Shown: positions 29,557-38,005 of the stretch, piece after piece
How the letters are laid out: every line of letters starts with the position of its first letter
How positions within the stretch are numbered: position 1 is the stretch's first letter
Origin: Syntrophus sp964555065
GTDB taxonomy: Bacteria > Desulfobacterota > Syntrophia > Syntrophales > Syntrophaceae
DNA: 64,000 nt
Direction of reading: 5' to 3'
Assembly: GCA_964555065.1 (NCBI GenBank)
Contig: CAZKRB010000005.1
Location: 7,756-71,755, forward strand
Made by a program: the position numbers and the translations under genes
Notes under the pieces: model-generated
Database searches by the model: none
The model's input: only the letters and a program-made list of their open reading frames with translations
What the model was told of the DNA's origin: nothing

Positions 29557-31034
29557 AAAAAACAAAAATCGTCTGTACGATATCCGACAGGAATTGTGAC
29601 TTGGCCTTTTTAAGGAAGCTGTATAAAGCGGGGATGAATGTGGTGCGCCTGAATACAGCCCACTCCTCTTTTAAACAGGCGCAAAAAATCATCGATCATG
29701 TCCGGGGCGTCTCGGATCGTATTGCCATCCTGGTGGATACCAAGGGACCAGAAATTAGAACCACTCGCGTGCGGGAACCTGTTGAAGTGGCCGCAGGCGA
29801 CCGATTGATCATCAAAGGGGATCCCGATAAGGAAGGCACGCCGCGTTGCCTTTACGTCAGCCATCCGGAATTTGTAAAGGATGTACCCCTCAACAGCCAG
29901 ATCCTTGTGGATGATGGCTCCCTGAAAATGATCGTGGTGGAGAAAGGCGAAGACCATCTGTGCTGCGAAGCGAAGAATGACGGGAAGATTGAAAGCCATA
30001 AAAGCATCAATGTGCCTTCGGTTTCCTTCGGGCTTCCTTCGCTCAGTGAAAAAGACAAAGCGTTTATCGCATTCTGTATCGAGCAGGATATTGATTTCAT
30101 CGCCCATTCTTTTGTGAGAAACAAAGATGACATCTTGGCCATTCAGGATCTCCTGGACGCGCATCACAGCAAAATCAAAATTATCGCCAAAATAGAGAAT
30201 CAGGCCGGCGTAGACAACCTGGACGAAATTCTGGACTGTGCCTATGGCGCCATGGTCGCCAGAGGGGACCTGGGCATTGAAATGCCCTATGAAAAGATTC
30301 CTGGAACCCAGAAACTCATCATCAACAAATGCATCTCCCGCCGCAAACCGGTCATCATCGCCGCCCAAATGCTCCATTCCATGATCGACAACCCCCGCCC
30401 GACCCGTGCTGAAGTCAGTGATATTGCAAATGCGATTTTCAGCAAAACCGATGCGATCATGCTGAGCGGCGAAACGGCCTATGGAAGATATCCTTACGAA
30501 GCGGTGGAAACGATGGCCCGCGTCGCCAGGGAAGTTGAAAAATCAAGGAGCGATCTCCATGAGATCCCCATGTTTGTGTTGAGCAACAAACGCTCCGCCT
30601 ATCTTACGAAAACGGCCGTTGAGGCAGCCATTGCCCTGAATGCCAGGGCCATCATTGCGGATAGTGAAACCGGCCGCTCCATTCGCAATATGGCAGGCTA
30701 TCGGGGGAGAAAACCGATCTTTGCCTTCTGTTATGATAAACGAACGGTTCGGGAACTTGCCCTTTCGTTCGGCGTCTTCGCCGAATCCATCGAAGAAACT
30801 AAAAATAGTTACGAATTCGTGTACAAGGCCCTTTCCCGCTGCCTCGAACAAAACCGTTTAAAAAAAGAAGATCTGGTGGTTGTTATTGCAGGAAACTACG
30901 GGAGCAGCTTCGGGGCTTCCTTCATTGAAATAAGCCCCGTGGAAATTCTCCTGAACCGCCATGAAAACATCTCAGACATCAAGCAGCAATCTCCTGTTGA
31001 AGCCAATGCCCCCTTGCGCACCCCCACGGCGTAG
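29553..31034 (+). CDS. pyk: Pyruvate kinase
   Basis: 493 residues. KIVCTISDRNCD and MNVVRLNTAHSS at the N-terminus, DTKGPEIRTT, IAKIENQAGVDNLDEIL, MVARGDLGIEMP and RPTRAEVSDIANAI are the pyruvate kinase landmarks; the C-terminal domain ends near residue 475. It makes pyruvate and ATP from phosphoenolpyruvate. Its start overlaps the kinase stop in ATGA, an unusual neighbour. Confidence 0.95.
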   Translation: MKKTKIVCTISDRNCDLAFLRKLYKAGMNVVRLNTAHSSFKQAQKIIDHVRGVSDRIAILVDTKGPEIRTTRVREPVEVAAGDRLIIKGDPDKEGTPRCLYVSHPEFVKDVPLNSQILVDDGSLKMIVVEKGEDHLCCEAKNDGKIESHKSINVPSVSFGLPSLSEKDKAFIAFCIEQDIDFIAHSFVRNKDDILAIQDLLDAHHSKIKIIAKIENQAGVDNLDEILDCAYGAMVARGDLGIEMPYEKIPGTQKLIINKCISRRKPVIIAAQMLHSMIDNPRPTRAEVSDIANAIFSKTDAIMLSGETAYGRYPYEAVETMARVAREVEKSRSDLHEIPMFVLSNKRSAYLTKTAVEAAIALNARAIIADSETGRSIRNMAGYRGRKPIFAFCYDKRTVRELALSFGVFAESIEETKNSYEFVYKALSRCLEQNRLKKEDLVVVIAGNYGSSFGASFIEISPVEILLNRHENISDIKQQSPVEANAPLRTPTA

Positions 31035-31077
31035 AAGAACCGGCACAGAATCCGCCCAATCTTGACTCTTGCGGCCA

Positions 31078-31099
31078 TAAAAATTGGGGAACGCTCCCC
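31078..31099 (-). terminator. Terminator downstream of phoH2
   Basis: On the minus strand GGGGAGCGTTCCCC is followed by AATTTTT, just 6 bases past the phoH2 stop region. The stem is short (5 bp). Confidence 0.55.
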
Positions 31100-31104
31100 T
31101 GCCC

Positions 31105-32388
31105 TCATAACAAACCGGCCATACGGTCTGCCAGACTGCTACGCGCGCTTTTTTTGAGATTCAAGTAACAGAAATCTTCTTCATTGATCAGCCTGGCGAT
31201 CAGATAGGCCAGTCCGTTGCTCTCCGCATCCAGATAGGGCGTGTCGATCTGTTCGAGATCGCCGGTAAAAACGATCTTGCTGCCCTCCCCCAGCCTGGTG
31301 ATCAGTGTTTTTACGTCCAGGGGGCGCAGATTCTGCGCTTCATCGATGATGACGTAGCGGCCAGGCAGGCTCCGGCCTCGAATATACGTCAGGTTTCCGA
31401 CTTCCAGGTAACCCTTGTCGATGAGGTACTGATAACTTTTGTATTCTCTTTTCCCCGTCTCCTTATTTTCCCCGATGTCTTTCGGCGTCTTGTAAAGGAC
31501 TTCGAGATTGTCATAGATGGGCTGCATCCAGGGATCGATTTTTTCCGCAAGATCCCCCGGCAGAAACCCGATATCATATCCATTCATCGGAACCGTGGGT
31601 CTGGCGACCATCACCTTCTCAAAGAGCGGACCGGACTTTTTTGTAGTTTGATGCAATGCCGCCGCCAGCGCCAGCAGGGTTTTTCCGGAACCGGCTTTGC
31701 CGGTCAGGGCCACGACACTGATATCCGGACTGGTCAAGGCATCCATGGCACAGATCTGACCGATGTTTTTGGGAGAAATGCCGTTCAAATCGCGATGCGT
31801 GCGAATGGGACATCGCAGTTCATTCGACCAGAGACGGTAAATCTCCTCGCCCTGGCACTGGTACCGGACGGACAAGATGCCGTTGTTGTAGTCTTTATCC
31901 GCCAGAACGGAGCCATATTTCTGGAAGAGGGTGGTTTTATCCCGTTTATAGTCCTGGGCGGCGATCTTCACGGCTCCCGCTTTAATGCGAACGGAGGTGT
32001 CCTTGGAGACAAGCACGACATTCGGAACATCGTTTTGCTTCAGGGTCATGGCGAAGGAAATGATGAGATTGGCCGAGTTGTCCTCCCGGAAGTGATTTTC
32101 TTCCTCAACCTCCACGCGCAAACGTCCGCCGCCGGTCAGGGCAATTCCCCCGGAAATGTCCCCCTGCCCGGCATAGACCCCGAGAAGCCTCAGTGCCTTA
32201 CGGGCGGAATAAGGAACTTCTCCCGCCCCGGATTTCAGGTTATCCAGTTCCTCGATCACCCGGATCGGGATCACCACATCATTCTCTTCGAAGGATTCCA
32301 GAGCATTGAAATCGTGAATCAAGACATTCGTGTCCAGCACAAACGTCTTCTTTCTCTGTCTGCTGCTGCCTGATTCGCCTTCCGCCAT
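31105..32388 (-). CDS. PIN-PhoH fusion ATPase (PhoH2), Pho-regulated
   Basis: 427 residues from the ATG at 32388, which has AGGAG seven bases upstream (the frame also opens at a TTG at 32415). A PIN nuclease domain comes first (FVLDTNVLIHD, VIEELDNLK), then a PhoH P-loop ATPase with ALTGKAGSGKTLLALAAAL, ARPTVPMNGYDIGFLPGD and VIIDEAQNL. PhoH2 proteins unwind and cut RNA. It is divergent from phoA and has its own four-repeat Pho box at 32460-32513. Confidence 0.93.
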   Translation of the reverse strand: MAEGESGSSRQRKKTFVLDTNVLIHDFNALESFEENDVVIPIRVIEELDNLKSGAGEVPYSARKALRLLGVYAGQGDISGGIALTGGGRLRVEVEEENHFREDNSANLIISFAMTLKQNDVPNVVLVSKDTSVRIKAGAVKIAAQDYKRDKTTLFQKYGSVLADKDYNNGILSVRYQCQGEEIYRLWSNELRCPIRTHRDLNGISPKNIGQICAMDALTSPDISVVALTGKAGSGKTLLALAAALHQTTKKSGPLFEKVMVARPTVPMNGYDIGFLPGDLAEKIDPWMQPIYDNLEVLYKTPKDIGENKETGKREYKSYQYLIDKGYLEVGNLTYIRGRSLPGRYVIIDEAQNLRPLDVKTLITRLGEGSKIVFTGDLEQIDTPYLDAESNGLAYLIARLINEEDFCYLNLKKSARSSLADRMAGLL

Positions 32389-32459
32389 ACCTTCGCTCCT
32401 GATGATCGTACGCAATCTTGAAGTTAGTTTCTTCTGTGTCCGGATTCTGAAGTGAAATC

Positions 32460-32513
32460 AGTAAATCAAAGGAATGTTACCTTGGTGTGACGAATCAATG
32501 AAATAATTATGAA
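32460..32513 (-). promoter_or_regulatory. Pho box and -10 for phoH2
   Basis: On the minus strand TTCAT (32513-32509), TTCAT (32502-32498), GTCAC (32491-32487) and GTAAC (32480-32476) are 11 bases apart; after 10 bases TTTACT (32465-32460) is the -10. Confidence 0.85.
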
Positions 32514-32530
32514 CTCCATTGCGAAAGAGA

Positions 32531-32638
32531 ATTTAACGAGATTTTGATGAATCCTTCACATGCTGGCAACAAAACCGCGGTATAGGGTTCCATCAGAAGG
32601 AGCCGAGAAACCATCAAAACTGGCAATATCAAGCGGAG
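32531..32638 (+). repeat. Promoter-leader segment, copy 1 (copy 2 at 35228-35335)
   Basis: These 108 bases align without gaps to 35228-35335; by eye 79 of 108 positions match. The repeat covers the Pho box, the -10 and about 50 bases of leader ending in AAGCGGAG. Confidence 0.8.
32533..32586 (+). promoter_or_regulatory. Pho box and -10 for phoA
   Basis: TTAAC (32533), TTGAT (32544), TTCAC (32555) and GCAAC (32566), spaced by 11 bases, precede TATAGG (32581) by 10 bases. The leader to the phoA ATG is about 120 bases. Confidence 0.85.
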
Positions 32639-32713
32639 TCGACTGGCTTGGGATTCAGTAACCGATTGACCCCCTATCGGGTTAACGGAATAAATTTTCA
32701 GGAGGTCTAACGC

Positions 32714-34213
32714 ATGAGAGAAGGAATCAGAAAAAAACGGACGGTCCTTATCGGGCTGGCGGCAGGGGCTTTTCTGCTCGCTTCGACTTCGATGGCCTTT
32801 GCTCTCGGCCGAGAGGCAAAGAATGTGATTCTCATGATCAGTGACGGTCAGGGTTTCAACACGGTTAAGGCCACAGAGTATTACACGGGCAAAAAAGGTG
32901 TTTATGAGCGCTTCGGGCATAAGTATGCCATGCAAACGAACTCGGCGGGCAAACGCGGCGGATACGTCGGCAAATCCTATGATCCGGCGGCAATGGCCCG
33001 GGACTTCAACTACGCCAAGAGCGGAGCGACCGATTCCGCATCGGCAGCCACCGCCATGTATACGGGCGTTAAAAACTTTGACAACGAGGTCAACCATACA
33101 CCCGACGCTCAATCTCTGGAAACCTTCTTTGAGAAGGCCGCCAAGGCAGGCAAGAGCATCGGCGCCGTCTCTACCGTAAACTGGACCCATGCCACGCCGG
33201 TTGCCGTTTTCGGGCATAACCTAAAAAGAAGCAACTACGGGGAGATGGCCAAAGAGGCGATCTACGGCAGCAACCCCGTCGCCAACAACGCCTTGTACGA
33301 TGCCCGGAATTAAAACAACAACCTTAAGGTCGTCATGGGCCCCGGCAATCCCGACTACGACAACGACGCTCAGGAGCGTCACGCACCCAACTACGGCCTG
33401 ATCGGCGAAGCGGCCCACTGGACCGACCTCGCTGACGGTATTAACGGCTGGACGCTCATTACCGCCAAAGAGGAGTTTGAGGCCCTGGCAAACAGCGACA
33501 CGCCGGAAAAGGTCTTCGGGATGCCCCAGGCTTTCGATACCCTGCAGTACAACCGTGCCGGACTGGGCGCTCCCAACGACAAGTCCCTGCCTTATGCCGC
33601 TCCCTTGAATGGCGGTTTGCCCGATCTGGCGACCATGACGAAGGCGGCCTTGAACGTCCTCGACAACAACGCCAAGGGCTTTGCGATCATGATCGAGGGA
33701 GGCGCTGTCGACTGGGGCAATCATGCCAACCTCATCGGTCGGATGATCGAGGAGCAGATCGATTTCAACGAGGCGGTCGAGGCGGTGGTTGACTACCTCA
33801 ACAACAATACCAACGGCAACAACTGGGGCAATACCCTTCTCATCGTCACCGCCGATCACGAATGCGGCCACCTCTGGGGAGACGGCCGCTTGGAGGGCTC
33901 GACCTTCTTCGATGTCAACGGCAACGGCCTCTTCGACCACGGCACTGATTACGCCCATGTGAAGGACAACGGCGCCGGCAACCTGCCCGATGTCTGGTAT
34001 CATTCGGGGAGCCACACCAACGCCCTGGTCCCCTTCTATGCGAAGGGCGCCTACAGTGAACGCTTCGAGAAATGCATCGTCGGAAAGGAACCGAATCTCA
34101 AGGCCATCTACAATCTGGATGGCTGGACCGGCAAATACATCGACAACACCTGTGTCTATCAAGTCATGAACGAGGCATCCCTCTTGGAAATGCAGGGCCC
34201 GCAGAACCAGTAA
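32714..34213 (+). pseudogene. phoA: Alkaline phosphatase interrupted by an in-frame TAA
   Basis: A Sec signal (residues 7-32, ending SMAFA) is followed by NVILMISDGQG and the catalytic GATDSASAAT with Ser108. A TAA at 33311-33313 stops the frame after residue 199; the same frame continues directly (NNNLKVVMGPGNPDYD) to 34213 with metal-site motifs VTADHECGHLW and HSGSHTNALVPFYA. One base change would restore a 499-residue periplasmic alkaline phosphatase. TAA is not a known Sec or Pyl codon, so this is a nonsense mutation, a sequencing error, or readthrough. The Pho box upstream is intact. Confidence 0.88.
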
Positions 34214-34242
34214 TTGGACGGGGATGAAGTGCCTCTCCCAGA

Positions 34243-34291
34243 AGAGAGCCGGGACCTGAAATGATGAAAATCCGGTCCCGGCTCTCTCCTT
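34243..34291 (+). terminator. Strong terminator after phoA
   Basis: A perfect 14-base inverted repeat (34243-34256 with 34274-34287, core AGAGAGCCGGGACC) with a 17-base loop is followed by CCTTTT. The loop contains the ATGATG at 34261, the first possible start of the next gene. Confidence 0.85.
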
Positions 34292-35202
34292 TTGTGAGAA
34301 GATACGCGCCCCCTCCACGGAAAATATCCGTGACCCTTTACCCCTCAGAAAAATCCGCATCGAAAACCAGCACGCAGAAGGTTGTTCTGGTCCTCACCAT
34401 CGTCTATTTCATCGTCGAACTCCTTGGAGGGCTTTACTATGGAAGCCTTGCCTTGGTGACCGATGCTTCCTTTATGGCCATCAACATCACGGGACAGTCG
34501 ATTGCCTTTTACGTGAACCGGCTTGTCCTGAGAATCCCCGATAAGAACAGAACCTTTGGATACGAAAGGGCCAAGGTCCTGTCCGGTCTCTTCAACGGGA
34601 CCTTCGTCGGGTTTCTTCTCTTCTATGTTTTTATCGATGCCTACCACAAGATCCTGCACCCCGAGCCGATCGAGGCCGGGAAGGTCCTTTATATCGCCTT
34701 GGCGGGGCTCTGCGTGGATACCTTCGTGATATGGAGACTCTATCGACATGCCGGCAACGATCTGAACATCAAGGGGATTCTCCTCCTCGTCCTGAATGAT
34801 GCCCTGGGTTCTCTGGGGGTTGTCACCTCTTCTCTGATTATCGGGGCGACACAACTCTATTTTGTTGATCCCCTTACGGGAGTGGTCATCAGTCTGCTGG
34901 CCGTTTTTCCCACCTGGAACCTCATCAGGGAAAGTGTGAATATCCTCATGGAAGGCAACCCAGCGCACTGTGAAATCGACCAGGTCAAGGATTTTCTCGA
35001 AAGCCGTTTCGGGGATATCCGTACGGTGAAGGACTTGCACATCTGGGGTCTCTCACCGGAACACGTCATCATGGCGGCGCGGATCAGAACCCGGGGAAAG
35101 ATCTATCAGCGGCAAGATATCCAGGAGATGAAGCATCGCTTGAAGGAACATTTCCGCTTCTCTGACGTCTATCTTGAACTATACGAAGACAGCGGGGAAT
35201 AA
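34261..35202 (+). CDS. Cation diffusion facilitator (CDF) family transporter with altered metal site
   Basis: Up to 313 residues, six membrane segments and a C-terminal cytoplasmic domain (DVYLELYEDS end). The family exports Zn2+, Mn2+, Fe2+ or Cd2+. In the usual site the TM2 pattern HxxxD reads Phe71...Asn75 (TDASFMAIN) and the TM5 HxxxD reads Leu176...Asp180 (LLVLND), so three of four ligands are missing. The substrate or transport mode is probably different. The ATG at 34261 lies in a terminator loop; GTG at 34294 or 34330 may be the real start. It follows phoA and may depend on readthrough. Confidence 0.78.
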   Translation: MMKIRSRLSPFVRRYAPPPRKISVTLYPSEKSASKTSTQKVVLVLTIVYFIVELLGGLYYGSLALVTDASFMAINITGQSIAFYVNRLVLRIPDKNRTFGYERAKVLSGLFNGTFVGFLLFYVFIDAYHKILHPEPIEAGKVLYIALAGLCVDTFVIWRLYRHAGNDLNIKGILLLVLNDALGSLGVVTSSLIIGATQLYFVDPLTGVVISLLAVFPTWNLIRESVNILMEGNPAHCEIDQVKDFLESRFGDIRTVKDLHIWGLSPEHVIMAARIRTRGKIYQRQDIQEMKHRLKEHFRFSDVYLELYEDSGE

Positions 35203-35227
35203 GTCAGGTTTAGAGTTCAACAACAAA

Positions 35228-35335
35228 ATTTAACAGGATTTTCATGAATCCTTCACATTGGAGCAATAAAACCCATGTAAAGGATTCCTGCGCAAGAGAC
35301 CGAAAAGGCCTAAAAACGGGCAGCATGAAGCGGAG
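35228..35335 (+). repeat. Promoter-leader segment, copy 2 (copy 1 at 32531-32638)
   Basis: Ungapped match to the phoA promoter and leader, about 73% identical by hand count, ending just before the GGAGG of the DUF3562 gene. Confidence 0.8.
35230..35283 (+). promoter_or_regulatory. Pho box and -10 for the DUF3562 gene
   Basis: TTAAC (35230), TTCAT (35241), TTCAC (35252) and GCAAT (35263) are 11 bases apart; after 10 bases TAAAGG (35278) is the -10. The ATG at 35244 lies inside the box and cannot be the translation start of this transcript. Confidence 0.82.
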
Positions 35336-35345
35336 GGTCGGACAC

Positions 35346-35546
35346 GTGCAATCGCAAGAAGAGGCCGAAAAAAAGAAGCATCAACAATCCATGGAAGAGC
35401 TGTGCCGCTTCCTGAATATGCCCCTGGAGCAGATCGCGAAAGCCTATCTGCAGGAACTGGACGTGATGAAGCGGACGGCGAGGATAAAGGATTATCTCCC
35501 TATCCTGGTAAGCCGGAAAGTCAAAAATTTTCTGCGCCACCTTTGA
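35346..35546 (+). CDS. DUF3562 family small protein
   Basis: 66 residues from a GTG at 35346 with GGAGGG eight bases upstream. The frame opens at 35244, but that lies inside the Pho box. The helical body (EELCRFLNMPLEQIAKAYLQ, then KDYLPILVSRKVKNFLRHL) matches DUF3562, a small three-helix protein of unknown function. Regulation by phosphate is predicted from its promoter. Confidence 0.72.
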   Translation: MQSQEEAEKKKHQQSMEELCRFLNMPLEQIAKAYLQELDVMKRTARIKDYLPILVSRKVKNFLRHL

Positions 35547-35687
35547 AATCTTCCCCTGGTGGTTCAGAAGCCCTCATCAGCAATCCATCCCGTCGGGCCT
35601 GCACAGGCGGAATGTTTTTGAAGTTCCAGCGGTTGAGTCCGTAGTCGATGATCTCGACCTGAACACCCGCCGGTGGTCCGGAGAAAG
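35524..35687 (-). pseudogene. Possible gene remnant
   Basis: On the minus strand a frame closed by TAG upstream and TGA downstream reads as a protein-like segment (AGVQVEIIDYGLNRWNFKNI) with no start codon. It overlaps the end of the DUF3562 gene and is likely the tail of a lost gene. I cannot name the family. Confidence 0.3.
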
Positions 35688-35740
35688 CGCGCTAAAGAAG
35701 CCGTTCCGGAAAGGATCCCCAACCCTATCGCAAAGCGAAT

Positions 35741-35794
35741 ATGACAGAATTTTCATCTGTTTTTCATTCCGAGGCAACAATTCCCTGCTATGCG
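35741..35794 (+). promoter_or_regulatory. Pho box and -10 for the porin
   Basis: ATGAC (35741), TTCAT (35752), TTCAT (35763) and GCAAC (35774) are 11 bases apart; after 10 bases TATGCG (35789). The leader to the porin ATG is about 150 bases without a clear structure. Apart from the possible remnant, 35547-35951 holds nothing else. Confidence 0.83.
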
Positions 35795-35951
35795 AGTCAA
35801 AACTATAAAACTTTAACGTGAAAGGAGGAAATGACGGGAGAGAATAAAAAATCACAGTTCAAGAAAGAATAAAAAATCGGTTCAATGAAGAGGATTTTCC
35901 AATGCTCGGTGGAAGATCCATGTGTAAACAACATTTTTTCAGGAGGGTAGA

Positions 35952-37265
35952 ATGAAACGATTGTGGACGGCTCTACTCGCCGGCGCACTGGTTGCGGGTA
36001 CCGCGGTGAGTGCATCGGCAGTGGATGTAAAATTCACTGGATCCTATTATGTCATGGGGGCCCATGCGGACAACTGGGGTCTGGATAAGGACGCCCCCAC
36101 CTCTTATGCCTCGTATGCTCAAAGGCTGAGAATGGGAATGGAATTCAAGGTTGCCGAGGGATTGACCCTGAACACCCGGTTCGACGCGTTGGAAGGACGC
36201 TGGGGCCAGTTCGGCGCCTACGGCGCTGAGTATAACGATCGTAGCGGCAATGATGAAAAAAACATCAGCTTTGACCGTGCCTGGATCACCTTTGTCCCGC
36301 CCTTCGGGGGAAAATTCGATGTCGGTCGCATGAATGCCGGTTCCTGGGGAACAATCTTCGGAGACAACGATTTCGACTCGGATCGCTTCAAGTACACGTG
36401 GATTTCCGGACCCGTTTCCCTCGGTGTAACCATTGACAAGAGCAGTGAATCATGGGGCAATGGCAACGATCCGGAGGCCGATGCCGACAATGACAAATAT
36501 GAAGTGTGGACCAAGTACAAATGGAACAGCGGCAATGCCGGGTTAAAAGTCACCTATGCCAACGACGCCAGTCGAAGTGGCACACACGGGTTCAAGTCGA
36601 GATACTGGGAACTTCAGCCATACGCCCAGGCCACTTTCGGACCGGTCTTTGTGGAAGCCGAAATCAACTATCGTTTGGGTAAATACCGGGATTATGAAGA
36701 CGGCATTGACCGGGATGACCGGGATTACAAAGCCTGGAACGCCTATGTGAACGCCAAGGCCGACATCCGCAATTTCTATGTCGGAGGTCTTTATGGCTAC
36801 GTGTCCGGCCAGGATCCTGACGACGAGGATTACACCGTCGGTCCTGCCGGTGGCCGTTCCTGGAATCCTACGCTGATTTTGTGGAATGAATACACCAACA
36901 AGTGGGCCGGCCAGTTGGGATCCAACAGTGGCGCAACCTATGGCGCCCTTGGCGGAGAGTCCATGACCAACGCCCATCTGTTCCAGCTGTACGGCGGATT
37001 CAAGCCCATCCCGAAACTGGATGTCAAGGCTTCGGTGGCCTATGCAATGGCGGATGAGAAATCAAACAATGCTGCGGTTAAGTATACCGATGATGAGTAC
37101 GGCTGGGAAGCCGATCTGACGGCCACGTACAAGCTTTACGACAACCTGAGCTACACCGTCGGCTTCGGTTATCTGTGGGCCGGCGATTACTGGAAGGGCG
37201 CGAACGAAGATAACCGAGTGGACGACACTTATCTGGTTATGAACAGACTGGACCTCAACTTCTAA
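35952..37265 (+). CDS. Outer-membrane porin, Pho-regulated
   Basis: 437 residues. A signal peptide ends SASA, and the rest is alternating beta strands rich in Tyr, Trp, Gly and Asp with a C-terminal Phe (MNRLDLNF), as in trimeric outer-membrane barrels. It resembles general porins of Desulfobacterota rather than OprP/OprO. AGGAGGG precedes the ATG. The upstream Pho box suggests uptake of phosphate or phosphate esters, though the acidic loops (EDGIDRDDRD, DPEADADND) would fit cations better. Confidence 0.85.
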   Translation: MKRLWTALLAGALVAGTAVSASAVDVKFTGSYYVMGAHADNWGLDKDAPTSYASYAQRLRMGMEFKVAEGLTLNTRFDALEGRWGQFGAYGAEYNDRSGNDEKNISFDRAWITFVPPFGGKFDVGRMNAGSWGTIFGDNDFDSDRFKYTWISGPVSLGVTIDKSSESWGNGNDPEADADNDKYEVWTKYKWNSGNAGLKVTYANDASRSGTHGFKSRYWELQPYAQATFGPVFVEAEINYRLGKYRDYEDGIDRDDRDYKAWNAYVNAKADIRNFYVGGLYGYVSGQDPDDEDYTVGPAGGRSWNPTLILWNEYTNKWAGQLGSNSGATYGALGGESMTNAHLFQLYGGFKPIPKLDVKASVAYAMADEKSNNAAVKYTDDEYGWEADLTATYKLYDNLSYTVGFGYLWAGDYWKGANEDNRVDDTYLVMNRLDLNF

Positions 37266-37300
37266 GTATCCCCTCTTCTTGCTCCGGCATGAAGGCATCA

Positions 37301-37336
37301 AAGGCTCCGAAGAGCACCCTTCGGGGCCTTTTTTTG
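37301..37336 (+). terminator. Porin terminator
   Basis: A 12-base stem, AAGGCTCCGAAG (37301-37312) with CTTCGGGGCCTT (37319-37330), one T-G pair, runs into seven T. The following bases to 37564 show no gene. Confidence 0.88.
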
Positions 37337-37564
37337 AGGGAATGTACCCCCTTGCCGGTGATCCAGTGCGACGCGGAAGGGCGGAACGAAAGGGGAAGCA
37401 CCGGACGCAGGTCCGATAACAGGCGTTGCCGCGCAGGGAAAGCCGGCAGAAGCAGCCAAGTTCCTTTTGTTAAAGGGGGCGGCGTATAGCCGGCGGGGTG
37501 GTGCTGCAAGGCAGGTCGGAATCGGAATGACTTTGCCGACCGCGCTTCTTCAAACCTGGCGATC

Positions 37565-37618
37565 TTCACAGATGTTTCATGTTGTTTTCATACGGCTGCA
37601 ACAATTCTTGCCTAATAT
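37565..37618 (+). promoter_or_regulatory. Pho box and -10 for the zinc-ribbon gene
   Basis: TTCAC (37565), TTCAT (37576), TTCAT (37587) and GCAAC (37598), spaced by 11, then 10 bases and TAATAT (37613). The transcript should start near 37625, almost at the ATG at 37628. Confidence 0.86.
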
Positions 37619-37627
37619 GCCTACCCG

Positions 37628-38005
37628 ATGGAACAGAATCCCGAAGGCGACAAGGAGCTTTTGCACTGTCCGCGCTGCAAGTCACAGGCGATATACCGCT
37701 ATGGCAGATGCCGTTCACGGCAGCGTTACTACTGTCTGATTTGCGGAAGGCAGTTTATCGCGGGACATGAACGGATGATACCGCAGGAGAGGCCTCGATG
37801 CCCCCTGTGCGGATGCGGGATGCATATCAACAGGAGTACGGATCGCTTCACCCGATACCGATGTGGTTCCTATCCCCAGTGCCGAAAGACTCTTAAGATT
37901 CTCAAGAGAGACGAGGAGAAAATTGCATTCTTACGTTCCGGATATTCCGGGCAGACAGAGGGTGGAAAGCCCCTTGATCAGGAAGAACAGACCGGCGGCT
38001 GGTGA
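37628..38005 (+). CDS. Double zinc-ribbon protein
   Basis: 125 residues with two zinc ribbons. The first (LHCPRCKSQAIYRYG, YYCLICGRQF) is like the N-terminal DNA-binding ribbon of IS1 InsA; the second (PRCPLCGCGM, YRCGSYPQCRKT) is like a topoisomerase I ribbon. It is probably a small nucleic-acid binding regulator under Pho control, not a transposase, since no catalytic domain follows. The ATG lies about 3 bases from the predicted transcript start with no ribosome site, so translation may be leaderless. Its tail overlaps the HMA remnant in another frame. Confidence 0.68.
   Translation: MEQNPEGDKELLHCPRCKSQAIYRYGRCRSRQRYYCLICGRQFIAGHERMIPQERPRCPLCGCGMHINRSTDRFTRYRCGSYPQCRKTLKILKRDEEKIAFLRSGYSGQTEGGKPLDQEEQTGGW

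Noticed and set aside
35244..35345. N-terminal extension of the DUF3562 protein from the ATG at 35244
   Set aside because: That ATG lies inside the Pho box, upstream of the expected transcript start; the GTG at 35346 has a good ribosome site.
37628..38005. Insertion sequence (IS1 InsA-like) based on the first zinc ribbon
   Set aside because: No transposase catalytic domain, no inverted repeats, and a Pho promoter directly in front.
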